Shown piece by piece: positions 12,853-24,768 of a stretch of DNA of 64,000 nt (positions are counted from its first letter, which is position 1; each line of letters opens with the position of its first letter). The position numbers were made by a program, and so were the translations under genes. Source of the DNA: Euryodendron excelsum (lineage: Eukaryota; Streptophyta; Magnoliopsida; Ericales; Pentaphylacaceae); contig CM065394.1 of assembly GCA_033060915.1 (NCBI GenBank), positions 14,932,501 through 14,996,500 on the forward strand, given 5' to 3'. Below the pieces are notes generated by a model. That model did not search any database, was not told where the DNA came from, and saw nothing but the letters and a program-made list of their open reading frames with translations.

Positions 12853-14204
12853 ACTATACATGATGCTTAGGCTCACGTTTGGAGATAAGGGTTGCCCTTG
12901 TATGCAATACCATATCTATGCATGTAGCCATTCATTCATACATACATCCATTCATTCACAAGAAGTATATATGACAGTTTTGTTAAAGTGAGTTCCTCTT
13001 GTACATGGAGTTTTAAAAGTACATTGAAAGGGGAGGGAAAACATTTTCCTTAGGACTTTTGCCTATCTATTTTTATATTTAAAATCCTAAACTAATCTTG
13101 AGTCTTTAGATTTGCCTTCTCTAATGGAGGTCAATGAGAGACCTTGCTTTCGGATTGACCCTTGTCTTCTTAACAGCCCTATCTCCATGAGTGGAAAGGA
13201 ATTGGGGCCCCTCTTTATGAGATGGCCTCGATGCATGCTATGAGTCCTTAGGGTCACTTGATACCCTTAGGAATTTAGGTAGGCTTTAGATGAGTGAGAC
13301 TAGCTTCGGGCCACTCTTTGGGGGTTGATTATATGCATGAAATGCAATGCCTTGAGTTACTTTGGAACTTTTGTCTTGAGATGGATAATGGATGCTTGAA
13401 CAACATAATAACAATGAATGCATGAGCACAGAATATTTTCATAGCAATAGGAAATGGGTAGGTAGTATAACGGCAAGAATTGAGAAGTTAATTTGGACAG
13501 GAAGTAAGGAAGAGTAAAGTGGTCACCCTTTCCTCTTTGGTTTTGAAATTGACTCGTGTGTCTTAAATATGGCAAAGTTTTGACTATGCACGGGGTGCTA
13601 CAAGAGCATGAGGTTAGGGGTTACTAATGCTTCCTAAAAAGCTCGGTTCCCGAACCTTCAAATCTCTGACGTCCACCGCCGAAAGGGTGAACCCCATTTT
13701 TGGTTAGTGGTTCGAGCGGGGGAACTATTAAGAGACGTTAGACAAAAAAATAACCGGTATTCATTGACAACCAATATATTGCTCCCCCTTCTAACTAAAA
13801 GAGCAGTAAGTAGATAATTATGTAAAGATACAAATACAAGTGAACGCACCGAGTGTGTGTGAAATGTTTGAAAAATGGAGGAAATGACCCAACAACTTCT
13901 ATCCATCTTGTCCATTCATTACATACATGGCAATTAATATGAGTAAAAAAATGTGAACCAGGGTTCACCTACAAAAGAAATGCACAGAGTTAGTACCTTT
14001 ATGAAAAACCTAATGCAAGATAAAATTGAAGGATAAAGCAACGCAAGTGTATGCATGCCAGAGTATGCTATAAATGCAAGTAATGACATCTTTTGAAAAT
14101 ATTTTAAAATTTTTTAGAGAAGTGGACAAAACTAAACAAAAGTACCGGAGATTTTGGGTGAGTAAAAGGTGAAAGGACATGATAATGGCCTAACCATCTA
14201 AGCG
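12853..14204 (-). mobile_element. Element A: untranslated leader, cut by the LTR of element B
   Basis: It matches the leaders at 5901-7418 and 30560-32024 from the PBS side onward. It stops at a TGATGCTTAGGCTCAC block, directly against the outer LTR end of element B. The simplest reading is that B inserted into A's leader and the rest of A was lost with B's truncation. No coding region is seen. Confidence 0.7.
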
Positions 14205-14222
14205 TCCCCAGTGGAATCACTA
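14205..14222 (-). other. Primer-binding site, tRNA-Arg type, element A
   Basis: TCCCCAGTGGAATCACTA matches the tRNA-Arg(ACG) CCA end at 15 of 18 positions. A two-base spacer separates it from TGTCGCGCC at 14225. Confidence 0.8.
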
Positions 14223-14224
14223 GC

Positions 14225-17200
14225 TGTCGCGCCTTAGTTTTCACCTTGAATCTAGGTCTTGACTCGAACAAAACCCGATACTCTCTCTGTTAGAACTTAC
14301 CCTCCTGAGAGAACAAGTGCGATGGGATATAAACTTGAAATTTATTTGATTAAGGGCTCTTTTGAAAAAGGTTTGGAGTCGCCACCTAACATGGTCAAAT
14401 GTGTATTAAATCACCTAAAACTAAGTGTAAACTAAAGATCAAACTTAGGTTTTTTGGAAATAGTTTGAAAATGTCCTCTTACGAGATGTTTTGGAAAATA
14501 GAGTTAGATGGCAACCTTTAAAAATGTTTAAAGATCTTTTGAAAATGTGACTCCTATTTTGATCTTCAAAACAGAAATCTGTGGTTCAAGGGTTGGTTAC
14601 ATGTAAGGCAGATATCCTAGGATCATCACTCTACGTCGCCCATGTGGTACCTACATGTCTATTCACTCTTGGGTTCACTCACTTGAATCTCTGATTCGTA
14701 AATGTCTATTTATGTCCACTTAAAATGAATTTGAAAAATGATTTTGTCATCACTTTTGGGTTGAATGTTGCATGATGCAAGTTCAAGAAACTAGAAATAG
14801 AAGTTTGAAAAAGATATTTGATTTGGAAATAGAAGTTGTGACCCCACCTATAAAGGTTGCCTACGTATCTCATTTGGTAAGAATCAAGTCAGTCGTAGTT
14901 CAGACTCAAGATCTGATTGAAAATAGGCACGTTGGGCCTTTTGAAAAGTTTTAAAGACTCATTGGGGTCTTGTCTTGAAAAGGAGAACTCTAGAGTTTTT
15001 TACTCGAAATTTAGAAATAACTCGAGAGAGTTTTGATTTGAAATTGGATATTGGAGTGTTTTTGAGATAGAACTTGAAAGTTTTTGGAAGTGCTTTAGAA
15101 ATGTTTTGAAATGTTTTTGAACATAACTTAAGAGAGTTTTGGAAGTTTTAAACACTTGATTAGGGATTTGAAAGTGGGATTTGGACTTGTAAAAGCTCTT
15201 GTAAACTTATCTTGAAAAGATTTTTTAAATAGTTTTTGAACACCTTAAGGAAGGTATGTTGATGTTTTATTGCCTTTGAGACGTTACCTACATGGGAACT
15301 AAACTCCTTCAAAGCCATGAGTTTTGGAAAATATTTTTAGAAAAAAGAGTTAGAAACTTCCTTTGTTTGAATATCTCACTTAATCTTGGACAACCCTAAC
15401 CATAGAAGACTTAGGGTTGTTTAAAAAATGTGATGTTTGAAAATAGCTTTTGGAAAGACGTTTTAATAAATATTTAGGGTTTGAAACCCCAATATGAACC
15501 TTATGCGTTTCATTTGATGTATCACCTTATTTAGGAAACCCTAACCGTGAAAGTGTTATGATGACCTTAGGGATGTAAGTTTTTGATAATATTTTTTAAA
15601 GTAGTTTTTGAAAAATGTTGTGTCTAACTATTTTAGATTGAGACAAGTTTGAAAGAGCTTTTAAAAACATTTTTCAGTTTGAGTCGAGGTTTGAAAAAGG
15701 GTCCTCGAGTTAAAATCTTGAAGCCACCTAACCTTGGCTGGAGAAACTAGGGTTAAGGTAGCCTAGGATTAGTTTGACCTAGGGTTGACAAACTAAGGTT
15801 AGGTTGAGCTAAGGTTGACTAACTACGGTTTGGTTGACCTAGGGAGGACCACTAAGGTTTAGTCGACCTAGGGTTAGGTAAGCTAAGGTTTGGCAGACCT
15901 AGGGTTTGGTAGACCTAGGGTTTTGGAAAGTGGTTTTATGCATGTACTTGAAATGAAAACTTTAAAAGTGTTTATGATTTTATGTGGGAAAAGATATGAT
16001 TTTATGTGAGAGGAAAGATGTCATTTTGTGAAAAAGGAAAAGTTGGATTATATAGAAAGGAAAGGTTTGATTTTATAAGAAAGGAAAGATTTGATTTTAT
16101 AAGAAAGGAAATATTTGATTTTATGATTAAAAAGGAAAGGTTTGCTTTTGTTTCCTAAAATGGAAAGATTTCATTTTGTTTCCAAAATGGAATATTTGAC
16201 TTTGTTTCCAAAAATGGAAGATTTAATTTTTGTTTCCAAAAATGGAAGATTTGATTTTGCTTCCAAGGAGGAAAGATTTGATTTTGTTTCAAAAATTAAA
16301 AGATTTGATTTGATTTGAAATTGAAAATGGTAAGATTGGATTTGAAAATCTGTGATTTTATGTGCACATCTTTCATGATTTTATGTGAAACTTTGGTTTG
16401 AAAGGCTACGATTTTATGTGACACTTTTTGAAAGACAACTCAAGAGAGTTATGCACTTTTTAAAAACATGACACAATAAAAACATTGAAAACTATTTTGA
16501 TGTAATTTGAAATGCTATAATGGAGTTTAAGGGACAAGGCAAAGCTTCCTAAGACATTAATTCCTAGGGCTTTAAGAAAACAACTATTTGACCAATTTTT
16601 GAAAAAACATTTGAATGAGAAATTCAAAAAGGTTTACAAATTAGGTTTTGAAACCCTAATGTGGCTCTTGGATGCCTCTTTGAATATACTACTTTCCTAA
16701 AGAAACCCTAACCATGAAAATGCTATAATCACTTTAGGTGGTTGTGATTTTGAAAGCAAGTTAGGGCTTGAAACCCTAATATAGGCCATGGTGGCCACTT
16801 TGAATATGTCACTTTCTTAGAAAAACCCTAACCATGAAAATGTTATAATTACCCTAGGATTGCGAGTTCAAAAGCAAAGCAATTGTAGCCAATACATGAA
16901 CATGACAGTTATAACAATGCAAAGGGTCGTGAACATACAAGGTTTAAGGTCTCACCACATAATCAAGAGGGCTCAAGACCACACCATCATAAGGTAGGCT
17001 ATAAGAAGGTCCCCAGCTGGTGACCTTCCCAAGGCTTTCCCTAGGCATGAACCCAAGATCCTCTTGTTTTAAGCGTATAAGAAGAAGGGATAGAAGATAG
17101 GGAGTAAAATAGAGAATAGTCCGAGTGGACTAGAAGAGAGAAGATAGATAGGGGGATAGCATAAACCCTAAAGAGAGAACCTTAAATTTTCTTCAAATTT

Positions 17201-18163
17201 TCTCAGAGCTTCGGTGGAGGCTTGGCTTGAACTTGAAGAAGGCTTAAGAGGCTTGGAGGCTAAGGAACCTTGAGAGAATTAGGGTTCTGGAGGATTTTCG
17301 AGGATTGTAGAGAGTTAGGTAGAGCTTTGCTACATTTTTTTTTTACCTCAAATACAATGCAGGGGTGCATTATATTTATAGGCAAAAAAAAAAAAGGAGG
17401 TGGCGCCACTCCTAGTGGCACCAAGCCATTTTTTAGCCAAGCGCCACTACAAGTGGCACCCAACCCCAAATTCTGTGGAGATTTGATGTTGGGCTGCATT
17501 GTGGCCTAGCTCCACAACAAGTGGCTTTAGGAAGTTTTGGTTTGATTTAGAAAGGTGTCGGGCCATGGTGCCTAGCTAGAAAAGGATAGGGAGACTTGAG
17601 GGAGTGCCCAAGAGGTCGTCAGTTTGATACCCAGAGCCGATGTGGTTGAAAGGAATGACCGGCCTACGAGGGGCAAAACGATCATTTTAACTAGGATTCA
17701 CTAAAACTGGTCTAGAGTTAACTGAAATGAGATTTGAAGGATAGGGACACTGAGGGGAATATCCTAAGGGCTACCAATTTGATTCCCAGAGCTGGTTTAT
17801 TTAAAAAGCAGTGACTGGCCCCCTAGGGGTAAAATGGTTATTTTGACCAAGAGTCACCGGAATTGATCCGGAGTTGGCTAGAACGGCATTCTGAGCATGC
17901 CAGACTATCGGAGGACGATCCTAGAAGGGTGGCCTTACCGCTCTAAGGACTTAGGTACTTTCTCGAAGAGTGTGTCAGATTGAATGACACCTCAATGGCA
18001 TTTTGGTCATTCGACTTTGATTGGGCCAAGTGGGCCCGAGAAGCGATTGATTGACTAGATCAAAGTTCAAAAGGCTAGTTTGAGCTTGAATGTGTTTGTG
18101 GTGTTTGAAAGTGAGTCCGGCCAGGTTGGAGATTGTCAAGCAGGCAAAAATGGGTTGCTTACA
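14225..18163 (-). mobile_element. Element A: giant 5' LTR (3.9 kb), Ogre/Tat-like
   Basis: The ends are TGTCGCGCC and GGTTGCTTACA on the plus strand. Family landmarks include GTCGCCACCTAAC at 14380, TTGCCTACGTATCTC at 14857, a run of AGGTTGACCTAGGG-type repeats (15738-15925), purine-rich DNA (15960-16330), AGGTTTAAGGTCTCACCACATAATCAAG (16940-16967), a minus-strand TATA box at 17371-17380 and GGCGCCACT hairpin arms at 17402-17460. The outer end cuts a plus-strand gag directly before MIENSL. The LTR-gag read-through starting near 18080 is therefore chimeric. Confidence 0.85.
15738..15925. repeat. Degenerate AGGTTGACCTAGGG repeats in LTR A
   Basis: Imperfect units of roughly 20-25 bp contain CTAAGGTTAGGTTGA and GACCTAGGGTT. 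Similar runs occur at 41480-41830 and 53960-54240. They resemble plant telomere repeats in composition but lack the regular 7-bp period. Confidence 0.7.
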
Positions 18164-19165
18164 GATATGATAGAGAATAGCCTAAAAATGGAAAGGATTG
18201 CTTACCTCTATCCCAAAATTGAAGAAAGTTCTACAACCATAGCCAAGAAGGTGGCCACAACGAGGGGAGTAAGCAAGAAAGAAGATGAGGTGTCTTCCAT
18301 CCTGCCCATTCAGACCCAACACCCCAGCCAGCAATATCAACCCTCGCCAATATTGCCTGTTCCTAACACCGATATGCACATTACTCCTATCATCCAAGCA
18401 CCTGCTCCTGACCCAGCTAGGGCACGCCCCAATTATAATCTCAACTGGCAAGCCCGACGCAACCGCATCTTTACCACCTTGGCCTGTACCCAAACAAAGG
18501 CATACCACGACCTCCTAAAGAGCAACCTCGTAAGTCCTATAGCAACACGCCCATTGCCAAGCCCTCTACCACATACTTTCAATATCACCCTCACATGCGA
18601 ATACCATTCAGGAGGGTCCAGACATGACACAGAAAGCTACTTTTTCCTGAAGTACAAAATACAAGATCTAATTTACAACAAGGTCATAAGCACGCAGTCG
18701 GTAAACCCCGCTCTTATCCATAACGTCATAACAAACCCTTTGCCAAACCACACGGTCAACATAATCACGAAAAGTGAAACTGACCCGGAGAGGATCATAG
18801 CTACAGAATTCTTTGACGATCAATGAGAAACTGATGATGAAAGTGACTGGGGGGAAGAGCTCCCGCCATGCTCAACCTATTTTTACAATCTGAATGAAGT
18901 GCATGATTCCTCTTATTGGCCTGTCGAAAGATCCCTACCTACAAAAGGGGATCTTGTGGATGACATGATCTATAACGAATGGGGAGATGAATTCCTGCGC
19001 CCTACACCCGCCATGGTTGGACCCATTCTGACAGAGAACCCTTGGGCTATAACTAAGTTTGACTATGAAAATATGATTTGGGGCCCTAAGGAGCCAAAAG
19101 TACCAGCAACTCTGTTCAAATGTGAGGAGGGCGTTCTCACCAACTTGTTTGCTAAGTGCAACTAA
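18164..19165 (+). pseudogene. gag: Element C: gag C-terminal part plus extension, 5'-truncated
   Basis: The plus-strand frame starts inside gag at MIENSLKMERI, which aligns with MIENGLKTGRI in element D. It continues through LACTQTKAYHDLLKSNL, then the Cys/His cluster CEYHSGGSRHDTESYFF and KYKIQDLI. The D copy has CEYHSG..HDTEHC here, so the last Cys is replaced by Tyr. One in-frame TGA at 18824-18826 interrupts it. The same frame then runs on (ETDDESDWGEELPPC, later EFLRPTPAMVGPILTENPW) to a stop at 19163-19165. The first half of gag is removed by element A. This extension is not present in D. I do not recognise its function; it lies where a gag-protease linker would be in larger Tat elements. 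Confidence 0.8.
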
Positions 19166-21252
19166 AAAAGGACCGAGGAAGAAGTTGAAAAGAAAGAAGT
19201 TAAGAAGGAGCAACTACAAGTCCTAGGGGATAGCCTAAGCACGGCTAAGGAAGTTAGAGAAAGCAAAGAAACCAATAAGATCAACAACCATACCATCCTC
19301 GCCAATTCCCCAAGCACTACAAATGATCTGTCAATTCACCCTACACTGTCTAATGATATGCCTGGTGAATAGAGTACCAAGAAGGTTGAGTAGTCCCAAA
19401 ACCCTATTAAGGGTTCCCACCAAAAGGCCTACAAGAAAGGGGATGTTTCCACAAAATTCATCCATTTTCTATCTTTCAATTTCCTATCTTCTTTAAATAA
19501 ACATTTGCATGCCATATAAGCATGATATGAAAAAAAAAAAAAAAAAAGAGAAGTAATTTTCAGTCTATCCCCTATCATCTCATACTCATGTGAATAGTGA
19601 AATGCTTTTAGGGGATCCTTCTTCATCTTGTGAATGACCCAACTCGATGGTTGTGATAGCACTAGGTATCCATTTGCTAAGTGGCCAAGGCTTCTTTAAA
19701 AAAAAAAAAAAAGAAAGAGAGAGAGAGAGAGGGAAGATCTAATCTAACAGTCTGGAGGTTACTCAAATGTAGCACTTGAATTGTATCTGACCTACGCAAT
19801 GGGTACCTGAGTTATCAAGAGAAAGAGGAGCCATTGTTTTATTTCCCTTTAAACAGAAAAAGGTTCCCCTTATACAACCCACTAGCGCCACAGAAGATTT
19901 TCGTTCAAAAACCCAAACCACGGGCCACCCTCCACACTAGGGCAAACACATGCAAGGAATTAATCCGCAAGCTAACATTTACCATTTTTTAAGGTGTTGC
20001 TAAAATCTTTAAAGAGCTTTATAGAAAAAGTAATTCCACTTGAAATGAAGAGAGACCATCAATTCCCCTACCATACCGTTAAAAATAACCTTTGCAAAGC
20101 CCACTTGAGCCAATCACATTTCCTTCAAAAAAAACCCGACCCAATGATCACCACCCATACTGGGTTAAGGCAAAACCATGACTGAGTGACGATCTCCAAA
20201 GGACATGCACAACAAATAGCAGTCTCTAAGAGAGCGCACAATGAGTGAGTGGTGACATCTACAAAGGATGCAGCATTGAGAACATCTCCAAGAGCAAAAG
20301 TAAGAGCAGGTTTTTCAAAAAAAAAAAAAAAAGGAAGGGGGCACTTTTTTTAAGCATAACGAGTGAGGACTACCAAGAGAAGACAGTGCCCTCCAAGATG
20401 ATGATGGAAGGACAACACAGAAGCAATCTTTCCAATAAAGAGAAAATCCCCAAAGAGCAACAAGAGCTACTTGCCAAAGGTGATCAGGTATCCTCAAGAG
20501 CCTAGCAAGCACAGTAGGTTTGAGCCTTTATCCTCCCTGTCAAATACCCCATGACCTGGCCCACATTACGATCCAAGTAAAAGGCCTCTCAGATCAAGAA
20601 AAATTGCTTAGTTTAAATAAGTTTGAACAAACGAATAATAACACCTAAAAAGAATGGTAGATACTAGGGCAAAATTTACTTTTTGCAAAAGGTGGTTCTA
20701 GTTCAAACAACCTCCGTAGGAGATAAAGGTTTAAGCCTACTTGCGCTTTCATTTCATGTGACCCTTGAACCTAGCCTACATTACAGTCTTAAAAGAAGTC
20801 TCCTTAAATTAAAAGCCTAGCTATTTATTGCTCTACTAAGGCCATGCAAGTTCTTACTCGAGCTGTGTTAAGGAGAGTCGAGAGTTTGGTTACTAACCAG
20901 ATAATACTGACCCAATGCAGGGCAGCATCAAGAGTACAACTGCCAGAATCAAGAAATTCGGGCTATCCGTAATGGTGCGAAATGCTATCATACCTTAACC
21001 AAGATAAGACAAAAGCAAAAGGGACAGGGTCTCAAAGTAGAGCATACTATTTCAAGAATGTAGGTACATAAGGAAGAAAATAAAGGGGGCTAGGCCTAGA
21101 AAGGCTAGTTAGTAGAAACCCCCGCGTCATAAGGGCCCTACAAGGAAAACACAAGATAGACAAAGAGAGCCAGATTTAGAAAATTGAAGCAGATAAGAAG
21201 AGTGCAGAATAGTAAGAAAGGCCAACAGAATAGAAAAATATTTGCTACATAC
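19166..21252 (+). mobile_element. Element C: noncoding region with ~210-bp repeats
   Basis: No intact gene is seen. A short decayed acidic/lysine-rich stretch follows the gag extension to about 19370. Two repeat copies at 20515-20620 and 20720-20830 (AGGTTTGAGCCTTTATC, later CCTACATTACAGTC) match, in reverse orientation, the repeats at 27290-27900 of element D. This ties C and D to one family in opposite orientations. Simple tracts include poly-A at 19531-19547 and AG repeats at 19712-19731. No RT, integrase or polypurine tract is seen. Confidence 0.55.
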
Positions 21253-21277
21253 CTAACGGGCCTCCATCTGTGACAAT
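21253..21277 (-). pseudogene. PMD-family pseudogene, last codons
   Basis: Read on the minus strand these 25 bases complete the reading frame that enters from 36388. The frame ends (R)LSQMEAR and a TAG stop at 21253-21255. The two parts are separated by the 15.1 kb element D and its ACAAT duplication. The rejoined frame across the target site is evidence that this was one gene before D inserted. The main part is described at 36388-37902. Confidence 0.75.
21273..21277. repeat. Target-site duplication of element D, left copy (ACAAT)
   Basis: ACAAT precedes the TGTCGTG start of the LTR. An identical ACAAT follows the other LTR end at 36383-36387. Five bases is the normal duplication for gypsy-type integration. 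Confidence 0.93.
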
Positions 21278-22099
21278 TGTCGTGTCCAGATTTTTCGCAC
21301 TCGAGGAATACACACACAAGTGGGAAAAACACTGTACTCTCTCGTTAGAACTCACCCTCCTAAAAGAATGAGTGCGACTAGGTTTGAATTGAAAAACTGG
21401 TTTGAATAAAGGGCATTTGAAAAGATTCGGAGTCACCACCTAACTTGATTAAGGTGAGTTAGGTCACTTAAAAACTAAGAATAATCCGAAGACTAAACTT
21501 AGGGTTTTTGAAAAAAGTTTTTTGAAAATACCACCTCAAGAGAAGGTTTTTAAAAAAACAGGTTGTTTGGCAACCTTTGGAAAACGTTTAGCCCTTTTTG
21601 CAAAATAACTCCTTTTTGGTTTTTGAAATCAGTGATCTAGGTTCGGAGGTTGGTTACGTGTAGGGAAGACGCACTAAGCTATCACCCTACCCCGCCCTTT
21701 CGGTACCTACATGTCAATCTACCCTAGATTCACCTATGAGAGTCTTTAATTAACCCATGTCCAATCCTATCCACTTTGAATAACAATGCTTGAAAACTAA
21801 CATGATGCATGGTATGCAAGTGCAAGTTAGGAGAATTGAAAAATAAATTTGAAAAGAAGTTGATTTGAAAATAGATTTTAAGAGATGGAATTTGAAATTG
21901 GAAAATTTGAAAACTTGGAAATAGAAATTTGAAAACAGAAATTTTGAAATTGGAATTTTGAAAATTGATTGGAATTTGAGATTTGGAAAAATTTTGGAAA
22001 CCGCACCCATGAGGGTGGAATTGAAAGTTTGAAAAATGTTGTGACCACACCTATGAAGGTTGCCTACGTATCCCTTTAGGGGAATCAGGTCAGTCGTAG

Positions 22100-23760
22100 T
22101 TCGGACAAGAGTCCGATTGAAAAGAAATTGATTTGAAGAGAGAGATTGGATCGGAAGAAAGAGATTGAATTGAAAATTGGATTTGATTTGAGATTAGAAG
22201 AGGAGATTGGAAATTGAAATTGAGAAGATTGGACTTGTTTTGGAAATATTGATTTTGGAAAGACTTAGTTTTGGGAAGATGGAGGTTTAGGAAACCTAGA
22301 CTTGAGATTAAGAAAGATTGGATTGGAATGTTGGATTTGGAAGATTTGGGAAGATTTGGAAACTTGGAATTTAGGAAAGATTTGGATTAGGAAAGTTTCA
22401 CATTAGGAAAATGTTATTTTTGGAAAGTTTCATTTTTGGAAAGTTTCAAATTAAGAAAGTTTTGAATTAGGAAAGTTTTAAAAGTGGGAAAGTTTAGAAA
22501 ACAAGCAAGTTTTGCAAATAAGAAAGCTTTGAGAACAAGGAAGGTTTGAAATTGGAAAGAGTTGAAGTTTTAGGAAAGTTTAGAATTTAGAAAGATTTGG
22601 GTTTAGAAAGATTTAACTTAAGAAAGTTTTGAATTTAGGAAGCTTAGAATTTTAGAAAGGTTTGAAATTTAGAAAGTTTAGGATTTAGAAAGTTTTAGAG
22701 TTTGAATTTTAGAAAGTCTTGAAATTAGAAAATGTTTGAATTTAGGAAAGGTTTGAAAACTTAGATTTAAGAAGTTAAGATTTGAAAAGAGGATAGAATT
22801 AGGAAATGGTTGAATTAGAAAAGATTTGAAAATTGAGTTTTAAAATTTAGGAAAGATTTTTATGTTCAAGTTTTGGAAACTTAAGGTTTAGGAAAGTGGA
22901 AATTTAGGAAGGATTTAAATTAGAAAAAAGTTGGATTTTAAAATTTAAGGAAAGATTTAAAGTTTAGGTCTAGGAAACTTATGGTTTAAGAATGTAGGAA
23001 ATTAGGAAGGAGTTGAATTAAGAAAGGTTTGGATTAGAAAGGATTGGATTTGGTTTCTAAAAGCAAGGGTTTGATTTTGTTTCTAAAAAACGGAGGATAG
23101 GATCTAGTTTCCTAAACGGGGAGATAGGATTTGATTTTCTAAAGGGAAGATTTGATTTGACAAGGATTTGAAAAAGAAAACTTCTCGAAACCCTAGGTTT
23201 GGAAGTGTAGAATTTTAACGTAGAAAAGAGGTTTTGGAAATATGTATAGTTTGAATGTGAAAACAAGAGGTTTTGGAAACCTAGGTTTGGGGCAAAGTTA
23301 GAAAATCATGTTTTTTGAAAGAAAATTAGGTTTTCCTAACTGTGAGTTCTAGGGCTTGACTTGGACTTCTAAGGAAAGAGGATTTTTGAAAACTACGTTT
23401 TTGGAAACGAGTTTTTGGAAGGAAATCCTAGGGAGAAGTTTTTGGGAAGTGTGTTTTAAGAAATGAAGGTTTTGGAAGGAAATCCTAGAAAGGAAGTTTC
23501 TAGAAGGAAGATTTTGGAAAGAGAGTTTTTTAGAAAGGTTTTTGGAGAGAGTTTTTAGGAGGGTGAATCTAGGGAGTGTTTTAGAAAGTGAATTTTGAGG
23601 AGAAAGAGTTTTTGGAAAGGAGTTGAAAAAGGAAGCTTTGAAAAATAGATTTTGGAGGGAGTTTTTGAAAACAACTTTGAAGAGGAGAGTTTTAGGAAAG
23701 TATATTGAAAGAGATTTTTTAGGAAGAGATTTGAAAAGAAAGTTTTTAGAAGGTGTAAAA
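22100..23760 (-). other. C-poor purine-rich tract within the 3' LTR
   Basis: For more than 1.6 kb the plus strand is made almost only of G, A and T, with repeated GAAAGATTTG, TTTAGGAAAG and TTTTGGAAAG words. The element's RNA is the other strand and is nearly G-free here. Reading frames inside are low-complexity Phe/Ser/Lys/Leu strings and are not treated as genes. A matching tract lies at 32890-34670. Confidence 0.75.
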
Positions 23761-24645
23761 ACATCTCACTTTCCTAAAGCAATTCTAACCATAAGAGGGC
23801 TAGAACCACTTTAGGAAAGCGGTTTTGAAAACAACAAGATTTGAAAATATGGACCGTATTGGTCACTTTAAATGTAACACTTTCCTAAAGCAATCCTAGC
23901 CGTGGAAAAGCTAGAATCACCCTAGGATTGTGATTTTGAAAACATGTTTTGAAAAAGAGATTTTGATGCAATTTTGAAAACAAGTTTGAAAACGATTTTG
24001 AAAACGAGTTCGAAAACGAATTTTGGAAAATGCAAGATCATGATATGCACAATGCAATTTTGGGGTCGTGAACATACAAGGTTAAGGCTTCATCACATAA
24101 TCAAGGGGGCCGGACCCACGTGGTTTCTGGTTAGACTAGAAAAAAGCCCCCAACACGGTGACTCTCCAATAACCCAATCCTACACATGGACCGGGAATCC
24201 CCTTGTTTCAAGCATGCAAAGAAAGGGGGGGAAAGATATGAGGGATTAAAATAGAGAAAACCCAAGTGGGTTAGGAGAGAGAAGAGAGAGGGGGGAAGTG
24301 CGGAAATTTAAATGGAGAACCTACCTTGTATCTTGTTTATTTTGTGCGCCGTGCTGCCTTCGGTCTTCGGTCTTCGGTCTTTATCTTGATCTTCACCTTC
24401 ATTCTTCAAGAGTTTTCTTCAAGCCTTGGATTGCAGCTCTTCAAGCCTTCAAAGGATGGTTGAAGGCCAATGTATGAGTGTATGGGGGTGTGTATGAGTG
24501 TATAGGAGGCTAGGGTTTGTGTAGGGTGGCTAGGGTTTGGAAAACCCAAGGAAGCTAAGGTTTTTGAGGTGCTCGAGCTCTGTATATCGAATTATATGAT
24601 TTTTAGGTTGAGTTTGCAGATCCTTTTCACGTTGGAGGAGGCTCT

Positions 24646-24655
24646 GTATTTATAG
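24646..24655 (-). promoter_or_regulatory. Predicted TATA box of element D 3' LTR
   Basis: Minus-strand CTATAAATAC. Equivalent boxes lie at 10041, 11291, 17371, 35561 and 57051 in the related LTRs, each just downstream (element sense) of an inverted-repeat zone. Confidence 0.65.
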
Positions 24656-24714
24656 AGATTGGACAACACTGGTGCCTGTTGCAGTGGCGCCAGGCTAAAT
24701 TTTACACTGGCGCT

Positions 24715-24768
24715 ACTAGGAGTGGCGCCAGGCCATTTTTTGGCTTGGCGCCACTAGTAGTGGCGCCA
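24715..24768. promoter_or_regulatory. GGCGCC inverted-repeat cluster upstream of the TATA box
   Basis: GGCGCCACTA and TAGTGGCGCC flank a single central base at 24747-24767, a perfect odd palindrome that extends one more pair on each side. A second arm pair, GGCGCCAGGCCA with TGGCTTGGCGCC around TTTTT at about 24724-24752, has one mismatch. Similar arms occur at 10102-10150, 11318-11345 and 17402-17460. A partial set lies at 35620-35645. Confidence 0.75.

Noticed and set aside
14205..14222. tRNA-like sequences at 3827, 7419, 14205, 32025 and 61852 as tRNA genes.
   Set aside because: Only the last 18 bases with CCA are present, next to LTR ends. They are primer-binding sites, not tRNA genes.
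18080..18163. The apparent start of the plus-strand gag-like ORF.
   Set aside because: These codons lie in the LTR of element A; the frame is open there by chance and joins gag only at 18164.
21730..22050. A 106-residue Phe/Ser/Asn-rich frame, repeated at 32498-32818, looked like a conserved small protein.
   Set aside because: The two copies are the two LTRs of one element, so similarity is expected, and the composition follows from the GAAATTTGG-type purine words.
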